From: Flavobacteriales bacterium
GTDB taxonomy: Bacteria; Bacteroidota; Bacteroidia; Flavobacteriales_E; Vicingaceae
DNA: 64,000 bases
Assembly: GCA_002706365.1 (NCBI GenBank)
Contig: PALM01000020.1
Span: forward strand, 186,001 to 250,000
Reading direction: 5' to 3'
The notes beneath the pieces were generated by a model. The model saw only the letters and a program-made list of their open reading frames with translations, made no database searches and was not told the origin of the DNA. The first letter of the stretch is position 1. Each line of letters begins with the position of its first letter. The position numbers were made by a program, and so were the translations under genes. Below are positions 16,489-25,338 of this stretch, in pieces.

Positions 16489-16657
16489 GACTGCCTATAT
16501 ATCGCAAACCGTCCGGGTTTAACAAAATATTGATCATTGGAAAGACTTGCTTTCTAGTGGCATTTAATTGCTTTTGAGAATTAGCAATTTTTACTCCTAA
16601 ATTTTATAATCATCAACCTTCCTTTGCCTTGAAAATGCTACTTAAAGTGCTTTGTAA

Positions 16658-17287
16658 ATGAAGAAAAACGTTTCTACTAAAGTTAAAATATCTGCACATA
16701 TAGTGGGATGTGCCTTGCTTTTTATTAATCTGTTTATGCAAAAAGTCGTTGGTCAAACTACTGGGTTTACTGGTGTGAACGTTTCATACTTGGGTGAAAT
16801 GGTTACTCATCCAGGTATAAAGGTAGGTGTAGATTATGGATTGAGTGCGTGGTCAAAAGTAAAAGCAGAGGGCAAAGAGCGTGAAAGAAAGATCTCGAAA
16901 AGCATAGTTTTCTCGCCATCCTTAGGATCATTCTACCATAAAAGATATCAAACAGGGTTTTTCATTATTCCAGAGCTGAAGTACTTGAGAGTAAACCCGA
17001 AAGGCTTTTATTATGATTTAGGTATTGGGCTCGGCTATTTGCGAACTGTAATACCCAATGTTTATGAAATATCCCCTTCTGGAGATATCAACAAAGTACA
17101 GGTGGGTTATGACTACTTATCTTCCTTATGTTTTATAACGTTAGGGAGATCCATAAATAGACAAAACGACAATTCAATGTCGCTTTTTGTAAAGCCACAG
17201 TTCATGTATGCTATTCCCAACTTTACATATGGAACAGGATACTTTTTTCTAGAACTCGGGGTAAACTTAAAAATCAAAGAAACATGA
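16658..17287 (+). CDS. Exported beta-barrel-like protein, function unknown
   Basis: The 209-residue product has a long signal peptide (about 1-32, ending VVGQ). The mature part alternates aromatic and small residues in short strands (GFFIIPELKYLRV, GFYYDLGIGLGYLRTV, MSLFVKPQFMYAI, GYFFLELGVNLKI), with a final strand suited to an outer-membrane barrel. No specific family is recognised. Its stop overlaps the next start in ATGA, so it is translated together with the hydrolase gene. Confidence 0.7.
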   Translation: MKKNVSTKVKISAHIVGCALLFINLFMQKVVGQTTGFTGVNVSYLGEMVTHPGIKVGVDYGLSAWSKVKAEGKERERKISKSIVFSPSLGSFYHKRYQTGFFIIPELKYLRVNPKGFYYDLGIGLGYLRTVIPNVYEISPSGDINKVQVGYDYLSSLCFITLGRSINRQNDNSMSLFVKPQFMYAIPNFTYGTGYFFLELGVNLKIKET

Positions 17288-18339
17288 AAATAACAACCAT
17301 TTACATTTTTTTAATGCTTGCTTTCTCTTTCTACTCCTGTGAAAAGTTTGAATTTACAGAAGATGCTGATACATTTTACCATTTAAAAGTAAGCGATGCA
17401 GTAATTCCCGTTTGGGTAAAAGGCAATACGGAATCGAAGAAATTTGTTGTATTCGTTAATGGAGGGCCGGGCCTCACCTCTTTAGACGTTGCTCACATGG
17501 ACGCACTTGGCTGGGAAGGTTCGTTAGAAGACGAAATAGCTATGGTTTATTATGACCAACGGGGTACAGGAAATGCACAAGGTAGAATTCCGCAAGAAAC
17601 GTTAACCCTTCGTCATTACCTTTTAGACTTAAAATCAGTTGTACAAAGCATCCATGGAATGTATAATGGTGCCCAAGTATTTTTAATGGGACATAGTTTC
17701 GGTGGATTTATTGGTCAGTCTTTTTTGCTAGAAGATGAAAACAGCCATCTTATTTCAGGATGGATAAATATAGATGGTAGCACTATTGTAGACAATGAAA
17801 TAACTTGGCAATACAGGCACGGTTTTTTAATAGACATTGCCAATGAACAGATGTCTGAAGATTCTATAAAGTGGTCGAATGCTATAGAATGGGCACAAAA
17901 CAATAATCCAATAGAATCGCAAAGCCAGAAAGAAGAGTGGCGAAAATTCATTGGGCATGCAGGTGAAGGATTAATTCCAACCGATGATCTCAATATATCA
18001 GCCAGGGATTTTCTAGGAGTTATCTTTAATTCTTCCTACAACATATTTCCAGCATACTTATCAGCAAATAGTAGCTTGGTAAGCTATAAACTATATACAG
18101 ACGCTGAAGGAACAAACCTCTTACCCCTTTTACACAAGATTGAAATACCTGTTCTAACCATTTGGGGGAAATATGATGATGTGATCCCTCCCCAACTTGG
18201 AATGGACGGGTTCAATGCTCTTGGAACTGTTGCCAACAGAAAAGAATTTATTCTTTTTCAAGAATCAGGACATCAACCTTTTGTAAACCAAGCCGATTTG
18301 TTTACGAAAAAGGTGGTTGAGTTTGTCAATGACATTTAA
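17284..18339 (+). CDS. Alpha/beta hydrolase lipoprotein
   Basis: The 351-residue protein carries a lipoprotein signal (C19 in FSFYSC) and an alpha/beta hydrolase fold: oxyanion NGGPG (about 59-63), YDQRGTG (about 90-96), nucleophile elbow GHSFGG (about 136-141), acid in WGKYDD (about 295) and His in SGHQPF (about 329). NGGPG plus DQRGTG is typical of the proline iminopeptidase group, so a periplasmic peptidase is plausible. It overlaps the upstream gene by four bases and is followed after two bases by the S41-like gene. Confidence 0.82.
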   Translation: MKITTIYIFLMLAFSFYSCEKFEFTEDADTFYHLKVSDAVIPVWVKGNTESKKFVVFVNGGPGLTSLDVAHMDALGWEGSLEDEIAMVYYDQRGTGNAQGRIPQETLTLRHYLLDLKSVVQSIHGMYNGAQVFLMGHSFGGFIGQSFLLEDENSHLISGWINIDGSTIVDNEITWQYRHGFLIDIANEQMSEDSIKWSNAIEWAQNNNPIESQSQKEEWRKFIGHAGEGLIPTDDLNISARDFLGVIFNSSYNIFPAYLSANSSLVSYKLYTDAEGTNLLPLLHKIEIPVLTIWGKYDDVIPPQLGMDGFNALGTVANRKEFILFQESGHQPFVNQADLFTKKVVEFVNDI

Positions 18340-18341
18340 TC

Positions 18342-19946
18342 ATGAAGAACATTCTCTTTCATTGCTCATACTCAACTTATTTCCTTCAAATACAAATGTT
18401 GAGTTTATTGCTCAGAAAAGTAAAGTCGGTCGTTATTCTTTCTCTTTTATTGGTTATAAACATTAGTTTACTATCTCAAGAGTCAAACAAAACCACTGAA
18501 TGGATCAATGACCTAGATTATTTAAAGGATCAAATATATAAGACCTTACCGCAAGCCGAAGAACGAATTAATGAAAATGATTTCAACCTTCAGCTTGCAA
18601 AGCTAAAATCAAAAGCATTTTCACTTTCTAAAGAAGAAATGGCTGTTGAAATCATGTCCTTACTAGCTTTAACCAAGGACAATGATTGCTTTGTTTACCC
18701 ATTTCAAGAGGCACTGAATACCCAAATCCTTCCCCTCAAAACTTATTTCTTTTCTGACGGACTTTATGTTTGCGATGCGGCCGAACCTTATGCAGACTTA
18801 ATTGGCGAAAAGATTGAACAAATCGGAAATTATAAAATTGATAATTTATTCAAAAGGCTTCAGGCGGTTATGCCTGCTGACAATGTACACTATCAACGGT
18901 ATCAGTTTAGCTTGTACAGTCAACTCCCAAACTTTCTTAAATGGGCTGGAGCTATTGATAATCAAAAAGAAGTTTCTATTGTCACCTCTTCCGGAGCCAC
19001 TAACACAGTTTCTTTCGGAGACTTGTCATCCTACCTTAAATTAGAGCGGACGCTTGCAAGTCAAGTGGGCTTAACAAGCAGCCAAAGCATTCACGAAAAG
19101 GAAAATTATTGGATGGAGTTTTTGGAGGATGGTAAATGCCTGTTCGTTCAACTAAAAGCTATTGCTAATAATAAAGAAGGGAACTCTTTCTCTGATTTTG
19201 TGAAAGAAATTGAAATACTCATTAGTAGTGGCAAAGTAGAAAAAGTTATCATTGATAACCGCTATGGAGGTGGTGGGAATGGGTTTATGTTAAGTGACTT
19301 AACTGATTTATTGCACGAATCAAAGGCAATCAATCAGAGTGGTAAACTTTTTGTCTTAACCAGCCGCAGTACCAAAGGAGCATTGCTTGAGCTTAGCGCT
19401 ATACTTCAATTAAACACCAAAGCCATTTTAGTCGGTGAAGCAAGCGGTGAAGGCCCTAATACCGTTGGTGACCGCATTGCAGTGACGCTACCAAGTTCTG
19501 AGATAGAGGTAAATCTAACAAAAGTGTTTTGGCCGACCTCTTTTAGGTTCGACCAAAGAAAAACCATTCAGCCGGATCTTAAAGTGAACTATACGCATGA
19601 AGATTATCTCTATAAGCACGATTCTTGGCTAGAGGCTATTCAGGAGTATAAACTAGCATCTAATAAAAAGCCGACACCGAATTTTAGCTTGCAAAATGAG
19701 TTAGTTGGGAAATACAAAGTAGAAGGTTACAAACTGAGTATATACCGGGAAGATGGTAAACTCTATGCTGTAGTAAAGAAGAAAATGAGAAGCTTTTTTG
19801 AACTTCATACTGAACTATATCAAGCTATGGAAGGATCCCTTTCGTCAGATATTCCCCAACTCAGCTTTCTTTATGAAGAGAAGGATGAGGAAAGCAGTTT
19901 AACTAAACTAAAATGGCTTGGGAAAGCATATGAGATGAAAGAATAA
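18342..19946 (+). CDS. Exported peptidase S41-like protein
   Basis: The 534-residue product has a signal peptide that fits best from the internal ATG at 18396 (MLSLLLRKVKSVVILSLLLV); the upstream 18 residues are poor. In the second half VIIDNRYGGGGNGFML corresponds to the DxRxNxGG strand of S41 tail-specific proteases, TSRSTKGALLELSAIL to the nucleophile segment and VGEASGEGPNTVGD to the following strand. The usual Ser-Lys context is altered, so activity is uncertain. It is the third gene of a cotranscribed group of exported hydrolases. Confidence 0.7.
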   Translation: MKNILFHCSYSTYFLQIQMLSLLLRKVKSVVILSLLLVINISLLSQESNKTTEWINDLDYLKDQIYKTLPQAEERINENDFNLQLAKLKSKAFSLSKEEMAVEIMSLLALTKDNDCFVYPFQEALNTQILPLKTYFFSDGLYVCDAAEPYADLIGEKIEQIGNYKIDNLFKRLQAVMPADNVHYQRYQFSLYSQLPNFLKWAGAIDNQKEVSIVTSSGATNTVSFGDLSSYLKLERTLASQVGLTSSQSIHEKENYWMEFLEDGKCLFVQLKAIANNKEGNSFSDFVKEIEILISSGKVEKVIIDNRYGGGGNGFMLSDLTDLLHESKAINQSGKLFVLTSRSTKGALLELSAILQLNTKAILVGEASGEGPNTVGDRIAVTLPSSEIEVNLTKVFWPTSFRFDQRKTIQPDLKVNYTHEDYLYKHDSWLEAIQEYKLASNKKPTPNFSLQNELVGKYKVEGYKLSIYREDGKLYAVVKKKMRSFFELHTELYQAMEGSLSSDIPQLSFLYEEKDEESSLTKLKWLGKAYEMKE

Positions 19947-19965
19947 GCCAGCACTTCCCAATCAA

Positions 19966-21072
19966 TTACAAATAATTATGGTTGAACAGTTGGGACTCTA
20001 TTTTCATTGTAATATCCATTACGGGATATGGTCTAATGTTTCCGAGTACGACAATTAGAACTTCATCATCGAGGTACCGATGAATGTTACAGCTGTATCC
20101 ATACATGCTGCCACCATGTCGCACTAATTTGCCACTTGGCTTTGATGCATTGTTTCTTTGATATTTTTTTACTTTAAACCCATAACCGTAGCTGCCATAT
20201 TCATCTTCCTTGCCATCAAAAAGAAGTTTCTTGCTTTCAATGGTTAACAACTGGCTGGAGTATAGAGCCTGATCCCATTTTAATAGATCTCCAATTGTCG
20301 AATACATATCTCCTCCACCTTTGGCATAAGCTATATAATTTGGCCTTGCAATGGCAAGTTCACCATCCACTACATCATATCCTAAAGCTTTATCTAAGAC
20401 TTGGTCGTTGGTTCTTTCAACTCCCGTACTGCTCATTTTAGCTGGCTCAAATATTTCATTCCTCAAAAAATCTTTGTAAGACTGACCACTAATCCGTTCT
20501 AAAACTAAAGCAGCCAATTGATAGTTTAGATTTGAATAGGCATAGGTTGATCCTGGAGTAAAATTAAGTTCCATTTCTTGGTAAAGTTCAAGTAACTCTT
20601 TGCTAGAAATATCTCTGTATTCAAGCTTCGTAATGCGATTTAAATGTACTGGCAAACCGGAGGAATTTTTCATAAGAAGGTGGAGGGTTAAATCACCCAC
20701 TTCGTTTTGCAATTCCGGCAAGTATACACGAATGGGATTGTGGAGATCAACTAACCCTTTTTCGTGAAGGATCATAATTGCAATAGCTGTAAATGATTTT
20801 GTGGCTGAACCAATTAAAAACTTAGTTTCTACTCTATTCTTCTCTCTAGTTTCAACATTTGCATAGCCCAAGGCATTTTGATAGATCACTTTTCCCTTTT
20901 TAGCGACCAATACACTTCCGCTAAACTCATTATTCTCATGGTAGCGGCCTAACAAACTGTCAAGCTTAAGTCGCATTTCTTGACCATTTAAAGCTGGGAT
21001 AGCACCCATGAATGCGAAAGTCAATAAGATTAGAGTTCTTTCGACCAGTAAAACTTTAAATTTCTTTACCAT
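19966..21072 (-). CDS. Exported serine hydrolase, beta-lactamase/class C fold
   Basis: The 368-residue product has an N-terminal hydrophobic signal (about 9-29) and the penicillin-recognising triad: SATK (S89, K92), YSN (Y179-N181) and HGG (H319-G321). Such proteins include esterases, D-aminopeptidases and PBP-like enzymes; true beta-lactamase function is not implied. Its start lies inside the 3' end of the upstream gene (17-base overlap). It is the last gene of a six-gene minus-strand operon starting at 26442 and converges with the S41-like gene. Confidence 0.85.
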   Translation of the reverse strand: MVKKFKVLLVERTLILLTFAFMGAIPALNGQEMRLKLDSLLGRYHENNEFSGSVLVAKKGKVIYQNALGYANVETREKNRVETKFLIGSATKSFTAIAIMILHEKGLVDLHNPIRVYLPELQNEVGDLTLHLLMKNSSGLPVHLNRITKLEYRDISSKELLELYQEMELNFTPGSTYAYSNLNYQLAALVLERISGQSYKDFLRNEIFEPAKMSSTGVERTNDQVLDKALGYDVVDGELAIARPNYIAYAKGGGDMYSTIGDLLKWDQALYSSQLLTIESKKLLFDGKEDEYGSYGYGFKVKKYQRNNASKPSGKLVRHGGSMYGYSCNIHRYLDDEVLIVVLGNIRPYPVMDITMKIESQLFNHNYL

Positions 21073-22288
21073 CCTTGTTTAGTTTTTTTGTGGTAATCAC
21101 TTTTCCATTTGAATCGTATTCAAATTCAATCATTGCCACTCCATTATCGATCCGATTGATTAGTACTCCTTTATCATTCAAATAGCTCATTCTAATTAAT
21201 TTATTTTGAGAACTATACTTGTACTTTACTTGATGGTAACCTCTACTATTATGAAGAACTGCTTGATCTTTTACAGTAAAATAGGATAAAGAAATTCTCC
21301 GGTTTCCATCCTTACTCCACTCTATTTTGAGAAGATGATAATCAGCTTCTAAATGGACTCCCCGATTACCCTCTATATCGTAGAATCGTCTTTCTGATAT
21401 ATTTCCAAATTCATCGAATTCCGTTCTACTTTCACAGATTCCATAAGCACTATAAATTCGACTTCCATTTTCATCAAAGTGGATAAGTTGACGTTCATAT
21501 CCAAATTCATTAAAAAACTGTCTGCCCAAAGCAACATTGGGCCCATTCCCTTTTTCTAAATCACTTGAATTATTTAGGACCTTCCAGGATAAAAAATTTC
21601 CTTCATGGTTTGTATAAATTACATCTTGAGACGCTCCTGAAGAGTTTTCTATTAGCTCACCGTTCTCATCAATATTTTGCATACGAGCTATTTGACCAAG
21701 GTGATTAAAATTTAATTTTAATCGATAAAACTCAAATCCTGGCCTTATGGCTACGCTTTCTCCTGCTTGATCTTGTCTTTCTTCAATTACAGATCCATCC
21801 TCTTGATAACTCCATTGGTATTGATAGATGCCCCAACTATTGGTGATTCTATTCTCATCCTGATCTAAGAAGTGGAGCGATTTTCTATAGCCTCTCTCAT
21901 CAATAGTATAGCTGAAACTACTACAATTACCCAAGACAGCGGTTACTTTTCCTTCACTATCGAAAAAAAACATATGCTCTGTACTATCTGTATAGCTAAA
22001 CTTTATTTGGTGAGAAAGCATAAACAAATTAGCCGTATGATTCGGCTTTCTCGGAGTTTCTCCATTGTAAAATGCAATACTTTTTAGCTGGTAAAATTCA
22101 TCAAAAACAAAGCGATAATGATTTCGACTTAGCGCCACTTCCTTCCTTAAGGGCACACTTCCTTCAATATAAGATAGTGGTGTTTCTACGAATTTTAAGG
22201 TTGAATAATAAAAGACTTGCTCCTCAGCTTTTGACATTAAACTGAAAGAGAATATGAGTGGTAATATAATTCCAATAAGCTTTTTCAT
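21056..22288 (-). CDS. Exported protein with YD/RHS-like text repeats
   Basis: The 410-residue product has a signal peptide (about 1-21) and repeated strands of the form FDEFGNISERRFYDIEGNRG, FNHLGQIARMQNIDENGEL, FNEFGYERQLIHFDENGSR and YDSNGKVITTKKLNKDGKE. These match the short beta-strand units of RHS/YD-type proteins and MORN-like repeat proteins of Bacteroidetes. No toxin domain or enclosing shell is present, so it is not a polymorphic toxin. It follows the TonB-like gene by five bases and overlaps the serine hydrolase. Confidence 0.65.
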   Translation of the reverse strand: MKKLIGIILPLIFSFSLMSKAEEQVFYYSTLKFVETPLSYIEGSVPLRKEVALSRNHYRFVFDEFYQLKSIAFYNGETPRKPNHTANLFMLSHQIKFSYTDSTEHMFFFDSEGKVTAVLGNCSSFSYTIDERGYRKSLHFLDQDENRITNSWGIYQYQWSYQEDGSVIEERQDQAGESVAIRPGFEFYRLKLNFNHLGQIARMQNIDENGELIENSSGASQDVIYTNHEGNFLSWKVLNNSSDLEKGNGPNVALGRQFFNEFGYERQLIHFDENGSRIYSAYGICESRTEFDEFGNISERRFYDIEGNRGVHLEADYHLLKIEWSKDGNRRISLSYFTVKDQAVLHNSRGYHQVKYKYSSQNKLIRMSYLNDKGVLINRIDNGVAMIEFEYDSNGKVITTKKLNKDGKEI

Positions 22289-22293
22289 ACTAT

Positions 22294-23268
22294 TTATTTT
22301 TCAGGTACTATTTTCAGAACCATTTTCTGTTCAAAGCGAATTTCTTCGCCCCTATCATTCATAGCAGCCCTCCATTGATCGTGATCTAAAAAATAGCGCT
22401 CAATTTCTTTGCCTACGGCAGTATCAATCACTCGATGTAGCATAACTTTTGATATGTGTCCATCTTTTTCAATCACTAAGGAATAAAAGTTACTTCCGTA
22501 GACCCCATTTTCTCTTAAGCCAGGTAGTTTTTTTTCAAGGTGAGCCAGTAGGTCTTGTTGAATGTGCAATTGCATGGAATCCGTAATAGGAGGTTTTGCT
22601 GCATAATGATAAATTCTATTAAGATCCGTCTTAAGTTCTTCTACTATTTCTAAATCAGGAATGAGGTCAATTTCTTTCAGATCAGGATAAGTATTCAAAG
22701 ATTTTCTCTCCATTTGCCCTAGAGATACATACTGCAGCTGAGTAAGTGCGCTGTGCTTTTTCGATTGATAGTCGATCGACCCCAACTTGGGAATCACTTT
22801 ACCTTCTTGATTTAACATAAAGTGATGGTTGTATTCAGTAACGGACTTCTTCCATCCTGAAATAGGGGCGCTGTAAGCATATCCTTCTTCATAAAAATAC
22901 ACCTCGGCTTTATCGTCTACCATAAAGGCAATTTCACCTTGAGTTAAATGCCACTGTCCATTATGATATGTTAAAAAAGCAAGAGCCTTCTTTTTTTCAG
23001 TTACAAACTGTTTGGGGAATGTCGGTGGACAAACAACATTAAAATCATGCTTTACTTTCAAGTAGTCTCCTTCTGTTATACCACTTTGCTTTCGATGCAG
23101 AACCTCTAGTATTTGAATTCTAAAAAAACCATTTCCTGCAGCCCTTAGCTGTATATGAGCAACTAAATTGGGTTTAAGCAATAGTTCATGCATTTTGTGG
23201 GGCGCTTGATCGGCGAATAGTCGAATGCAAATACCACTAAAAAGCAGAATGGTGATTATTTTCTTCAT
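22294..23268 (-). CDS. Exported protein with TonB-like C-terminal domain
   Basis: The 324-residue product has a signal peptide (about 1-20, ending LFADQA). The last 90 residues (LVIEKDGHISKVMLHRVIDTAVGKEIERYF, with FEQKMVLKIVPEK at the end) follow the pattern of the TonB C-terminal fold often found at the end of periplasmic Bacteroidetes proteins. The first 150 residues are unassigned. Being secreted rather than anchored, it cannot be a canonical energy transducer. It lies in the exported-hydrolase operon. Confidence 0.6.
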   Translation of the reverse strand: MKKIITILLFSGICIRLFADQAPHKMHELLLKPNLVAHIQLRAAGNGFFRIQILEVLHRKQSGITEGDYLKVKHDFNVVCPPTFPKQFVTEKKKALAFLTYHNGQWHLTQGEIAFMVDDKAEVYFYEEGYAYSAPISGWKKSVTEYNHHFMLNQEGKVIPKLGSIDYQSKKHSALTQLQYVSLGQMERKSLNTYPDLKEIDLIPDLEIVEELKTDLNRIYHYAAKPPITDSMQLHIQQDLLAHLEKKLPGLRENGVYGSNFYSLVIEKDGHISKVMLHRVIDTAVGKEIERYFLDHDQWRAAMNDRGEEIRFEQKMVLKIVPEK

Positions 23269-23274
23269 CCTTGA

Positions 23275-23946
23275 TTATTCCACTCTTTTGAATTTTTGCC
23301 AACCATAATATTCTTTGATCAAAAAGCGCTTACCATTTCGGTAGCCTTTTATTGGATAGGCTTTCACAATAGCCTGAATTAATTCTGTGTTTTTAGGAAA
23401 TACATTTAATAAAATAACATAGTCTTGGTTCTTTGGAGTGGCTTCTACTTTAAAATGCACCGGATGCTGCAAAATTGACTTAGAATTTGAAGGATAGGCC
23501 ACTACATCGATAAGCTGGTCGTCTTTTAATTGAAAAGAAGCGCTTCCCAAGAGATCGCTTTTTCCTCTTTCAATTAAAGAATCACCTTGCAATATTCTGT
23601 AAGTAAATGGACAGAGTTCATCTCTAAAGTAGGTATTGTGAATCAGAATTGAGGAAACTGTATCTTGGTTTTCTTGAGCCACTATTTTTACTGCTTCTGC
23701 TTGCTTTCCAATTTGTTGAAAATGCAAGAAAAGCGAGTCTCTTTTTATGTGATAATATCCCATACCAAAGTAGTCACCCACATCATCCCATTCCTCATAA
23801 GTAAAAGAACCATCCTTTCTAAAGTGGATCAGTCGATCCGATTCTGCGATCTGAAGAAATTCTTCTTGGTAATAACCAACTAAACCCTCTTGTGCCTGAT
23901 GAAGCAGTGGAAAAAAACTAAGTATCAAGTACGAAAGTAACTTCAA
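23275..23946 (-). CDS. Exported protein of unknown function
   Basis: The 223-residue product has a signal peptide (about 1-18, ending HQAQ). The N-terminal half (LIHFRKDGSFTYEEWDDVGDYFGMGYYHIKRDSLFLHF) resembles lipocalin-like or META-type strands seen in small Bacteroidetes envelope proteins that describe a response curve, but I cannot name a family. It sits two bases downstream of the PDZ-hydrolase gene and six bases upstream of the TonB-like gene, so it is part of the operon. Confidence 0.6.
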   Translation of the reverse strand: MKLLSYLILSFFPLLHQAQEGLVGYYQEEFLQIAESDRLIHFRKDGSFTYEEWDDVGDYFGMGYYHIKRDSLFLHFQQIGKQAEAVKIVAQENQDTVSSILIHNTYFRDELCPFTYRILQGDSLIERGKSDLLGSASFQLKDDQLIDVVAYPSNSKSILQHPVHFKVEATPKNQDYVILLNVFPKNTELIQAIVKAYPIKGYRNGKRFLIKEYYGWQKFKRVE

Positions 23947-23948
23947 CT

Positions 23949-25328
23949 TTATTTCAATTGATTCATCCAGTTGATGGTAGTCTCCCCAACTCCCTTATGG
24001 TAATGGTTTGCCATGTAAGCCCAATATTGACCATTGTTCATCACTTCGATCTTCTCTTCCATGGACTGGAATCTTACAAAACCATGATCTGCTTCTTTGA
24101 TCAACTTTGCCGTAGCGCGGTTTGGGTGATGACGGTTCACGATCCTTTCGATGGCGTAAATATGGTCAGGATTTAGGGCCTCTACATCAAATTCGCCATA
24201 TATAGCCAATACATGTGAATTCACTTTGGACCATTCGGTCGACAGAACCAAGTTTTGGATACTCGTCCAGTAGGTGTAATGCCGGTGGATATATTGGCCG
24301 TTTTTAAAACTTTCTAAGGTTCCCTCTTCCTCTAATAGCTTGTAGATCTCTTCGTTTTGCAATATTTCCTCATTCGACTTTTGAGCCACGAGCAATTCAT
24401 ACCAAAAAGGCGTGGCATTCCGAATATCAGCCTCTATCTCAATATCACTAAGATTAAAATATAGTCCTTGAACTCTGGTGAGTTCTTGCATGTATTCAAA
24501 CCATGTATTAACCAAAGTTCCGTAAGTCATAACCCCTTTGGGTTGAAACTCTGAAGCAATTAATGGGGCTACGATTCCTCCGATGGAGTGTCCGAATAGA
24601 AATATATTTTCCGGATCTATCTGAGGCTTTTTTTGCAGGTCTTTATACCCATTTCTAAAAACTTCAACTTCTTCTAAAAAGTCGATATCAAAACAGTTTT
24701 TGTCACTCTTGCTATCCCCCATTCCCGGTTTCTCAATTCGATAGACTGCATATCCTGCAGCTACCCAATCATCAATTAACTTACGCGTTGGCTGTTGCGG
24801 TGAATAAGCAAGATCGATGGATTGACAAGGGTATCCTTGAATGAAAAAAACTACTGGCGCTTTTTCCTTTCCCTTGGGAAGGTGAAGAATTGTTCTCAAT
24901 TGATTGCCTTTATAGCTTACACTGCTGTATATAACTTCAGCAAGGTCTGATTGCTCCATGGGTCTTGCTTGGGCAATTCCTTTGGTTTCCAATCTCTTTC
25001 CATTTCTATACAGCACTACTTCTAACTTATCTCCACTTCTATAACGGCCTATTTCCGTGACAATATCTTGAATTGAATTAATGATGCTTCCGTTTAGTTG
25101 AGTGATGATGTCGGCTTCTTTTATTCCAACTTTATCTGCCGTTGTACCTTCTAGAACACTGATTACATAAACGCCTTGTGGCTTATTCAGCCCATTTACC
25201 TTTGCTATTGAATCATTAACTTGCGATAGCCTTAAGCCTAAAGCAGCTCTTCGGTTTAATTTATCTTCTTGAGCACTAAGGCATGTGCTTAACAGGCTAA
25301 TGGCAAATAATAGTATGCTAATTCTCAT
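23949..25328 (-). CDS. Exported PDZ domain - alpha/beta hydrolase fusion
   Basis: The 459-residue protein has a signal peptide (about 1-19), a PDZ domain (about 35-115; GVYVISVLEGTTADKVGIKEADIITQLNG is the carboxylate-binding region and helix) and an alpha/beta hydrolase domain (about 130-459). The hydrolase elbow is FGHSIGG (Ser about 246), preceded by KPGMGDS, with a late acid (YGEFDVEA) and His (EADHGF). The PDZ part probably docks C-terminal peptides or holds the enzyme to a partner. Second gene of the operon. Confidence 0.8.
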   Translation of the reverse strand: MRISILLFAISLLSTCLSAQEDKLNRRAALGLRLSQVNDSIAKVNGLNKPQGVYVISVLEGTTADKVGIKEADIITQLNGSIINSIQDIVTEIGRYRSGDKLEVVLYRNGKRLETKGIAQARPMEQSDLAEVIYSSVSYKGNQLRTILHLPKGKEKAPVVFFIQGYPCQSIDLAYSPQQPTRKLIDDWVAAGYAVYRIEKPGMGDSKSDKNCFDIDFLEEVEVFRNGYKDLQKKPQIDPENIFLFGHSIGGIVAPLIASEFQPKGVMTYGTLVNTWFEYMQELTRVQGLYFNLSDIEIEADIRNATPFWYELLVAQKSNEEILQNEEIYKLLEEEGTLESFKNGQYIHRHYTYWTSIQNLVLSTEWSKVNSHVLAIYGEFDVEALNPDHIYAIERIVNRHHPNRATAKLIKEADHGFVRFQSMEEKIEVMNNGQYWAYMANHYHKGVGETTINWMNQLK

Positions 25329-25338
25329 TTTTATAGGA

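Larger units (their letters stand above)
16090..16657. other. Right boundary region of the island
   Basis: No gene seen in 568 bases. It contains a T/C-rich stretch, a TCACGCCAA word shared with the cassette-tail repeats (near 16268), dif-like sites S4 and S5, a hairpin element (16314-16488) homologous to the left end, and a GAGCCCGTCGAAGC motif like the chromosomal intergenic palindromes near 1212 and 3047. Confidence 0.65.

Noticed and set aside
21056-22288. RHS/polymorphic toxin gene
   Set aside because: Only short YD-like strands are present; length is 410 residues, with no RHS core signature, toxin tip or immunity gene.
22810-22820. Another copy of ATTTAACATAA
   Set aside because: It lies within the coding region of the TonB-like gene, has no second arm, no centre and no hairpin, and reads as ordinary codons. 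It shows that the 11-mer alone can occur by chance, so only intergenic copies with context were counted.
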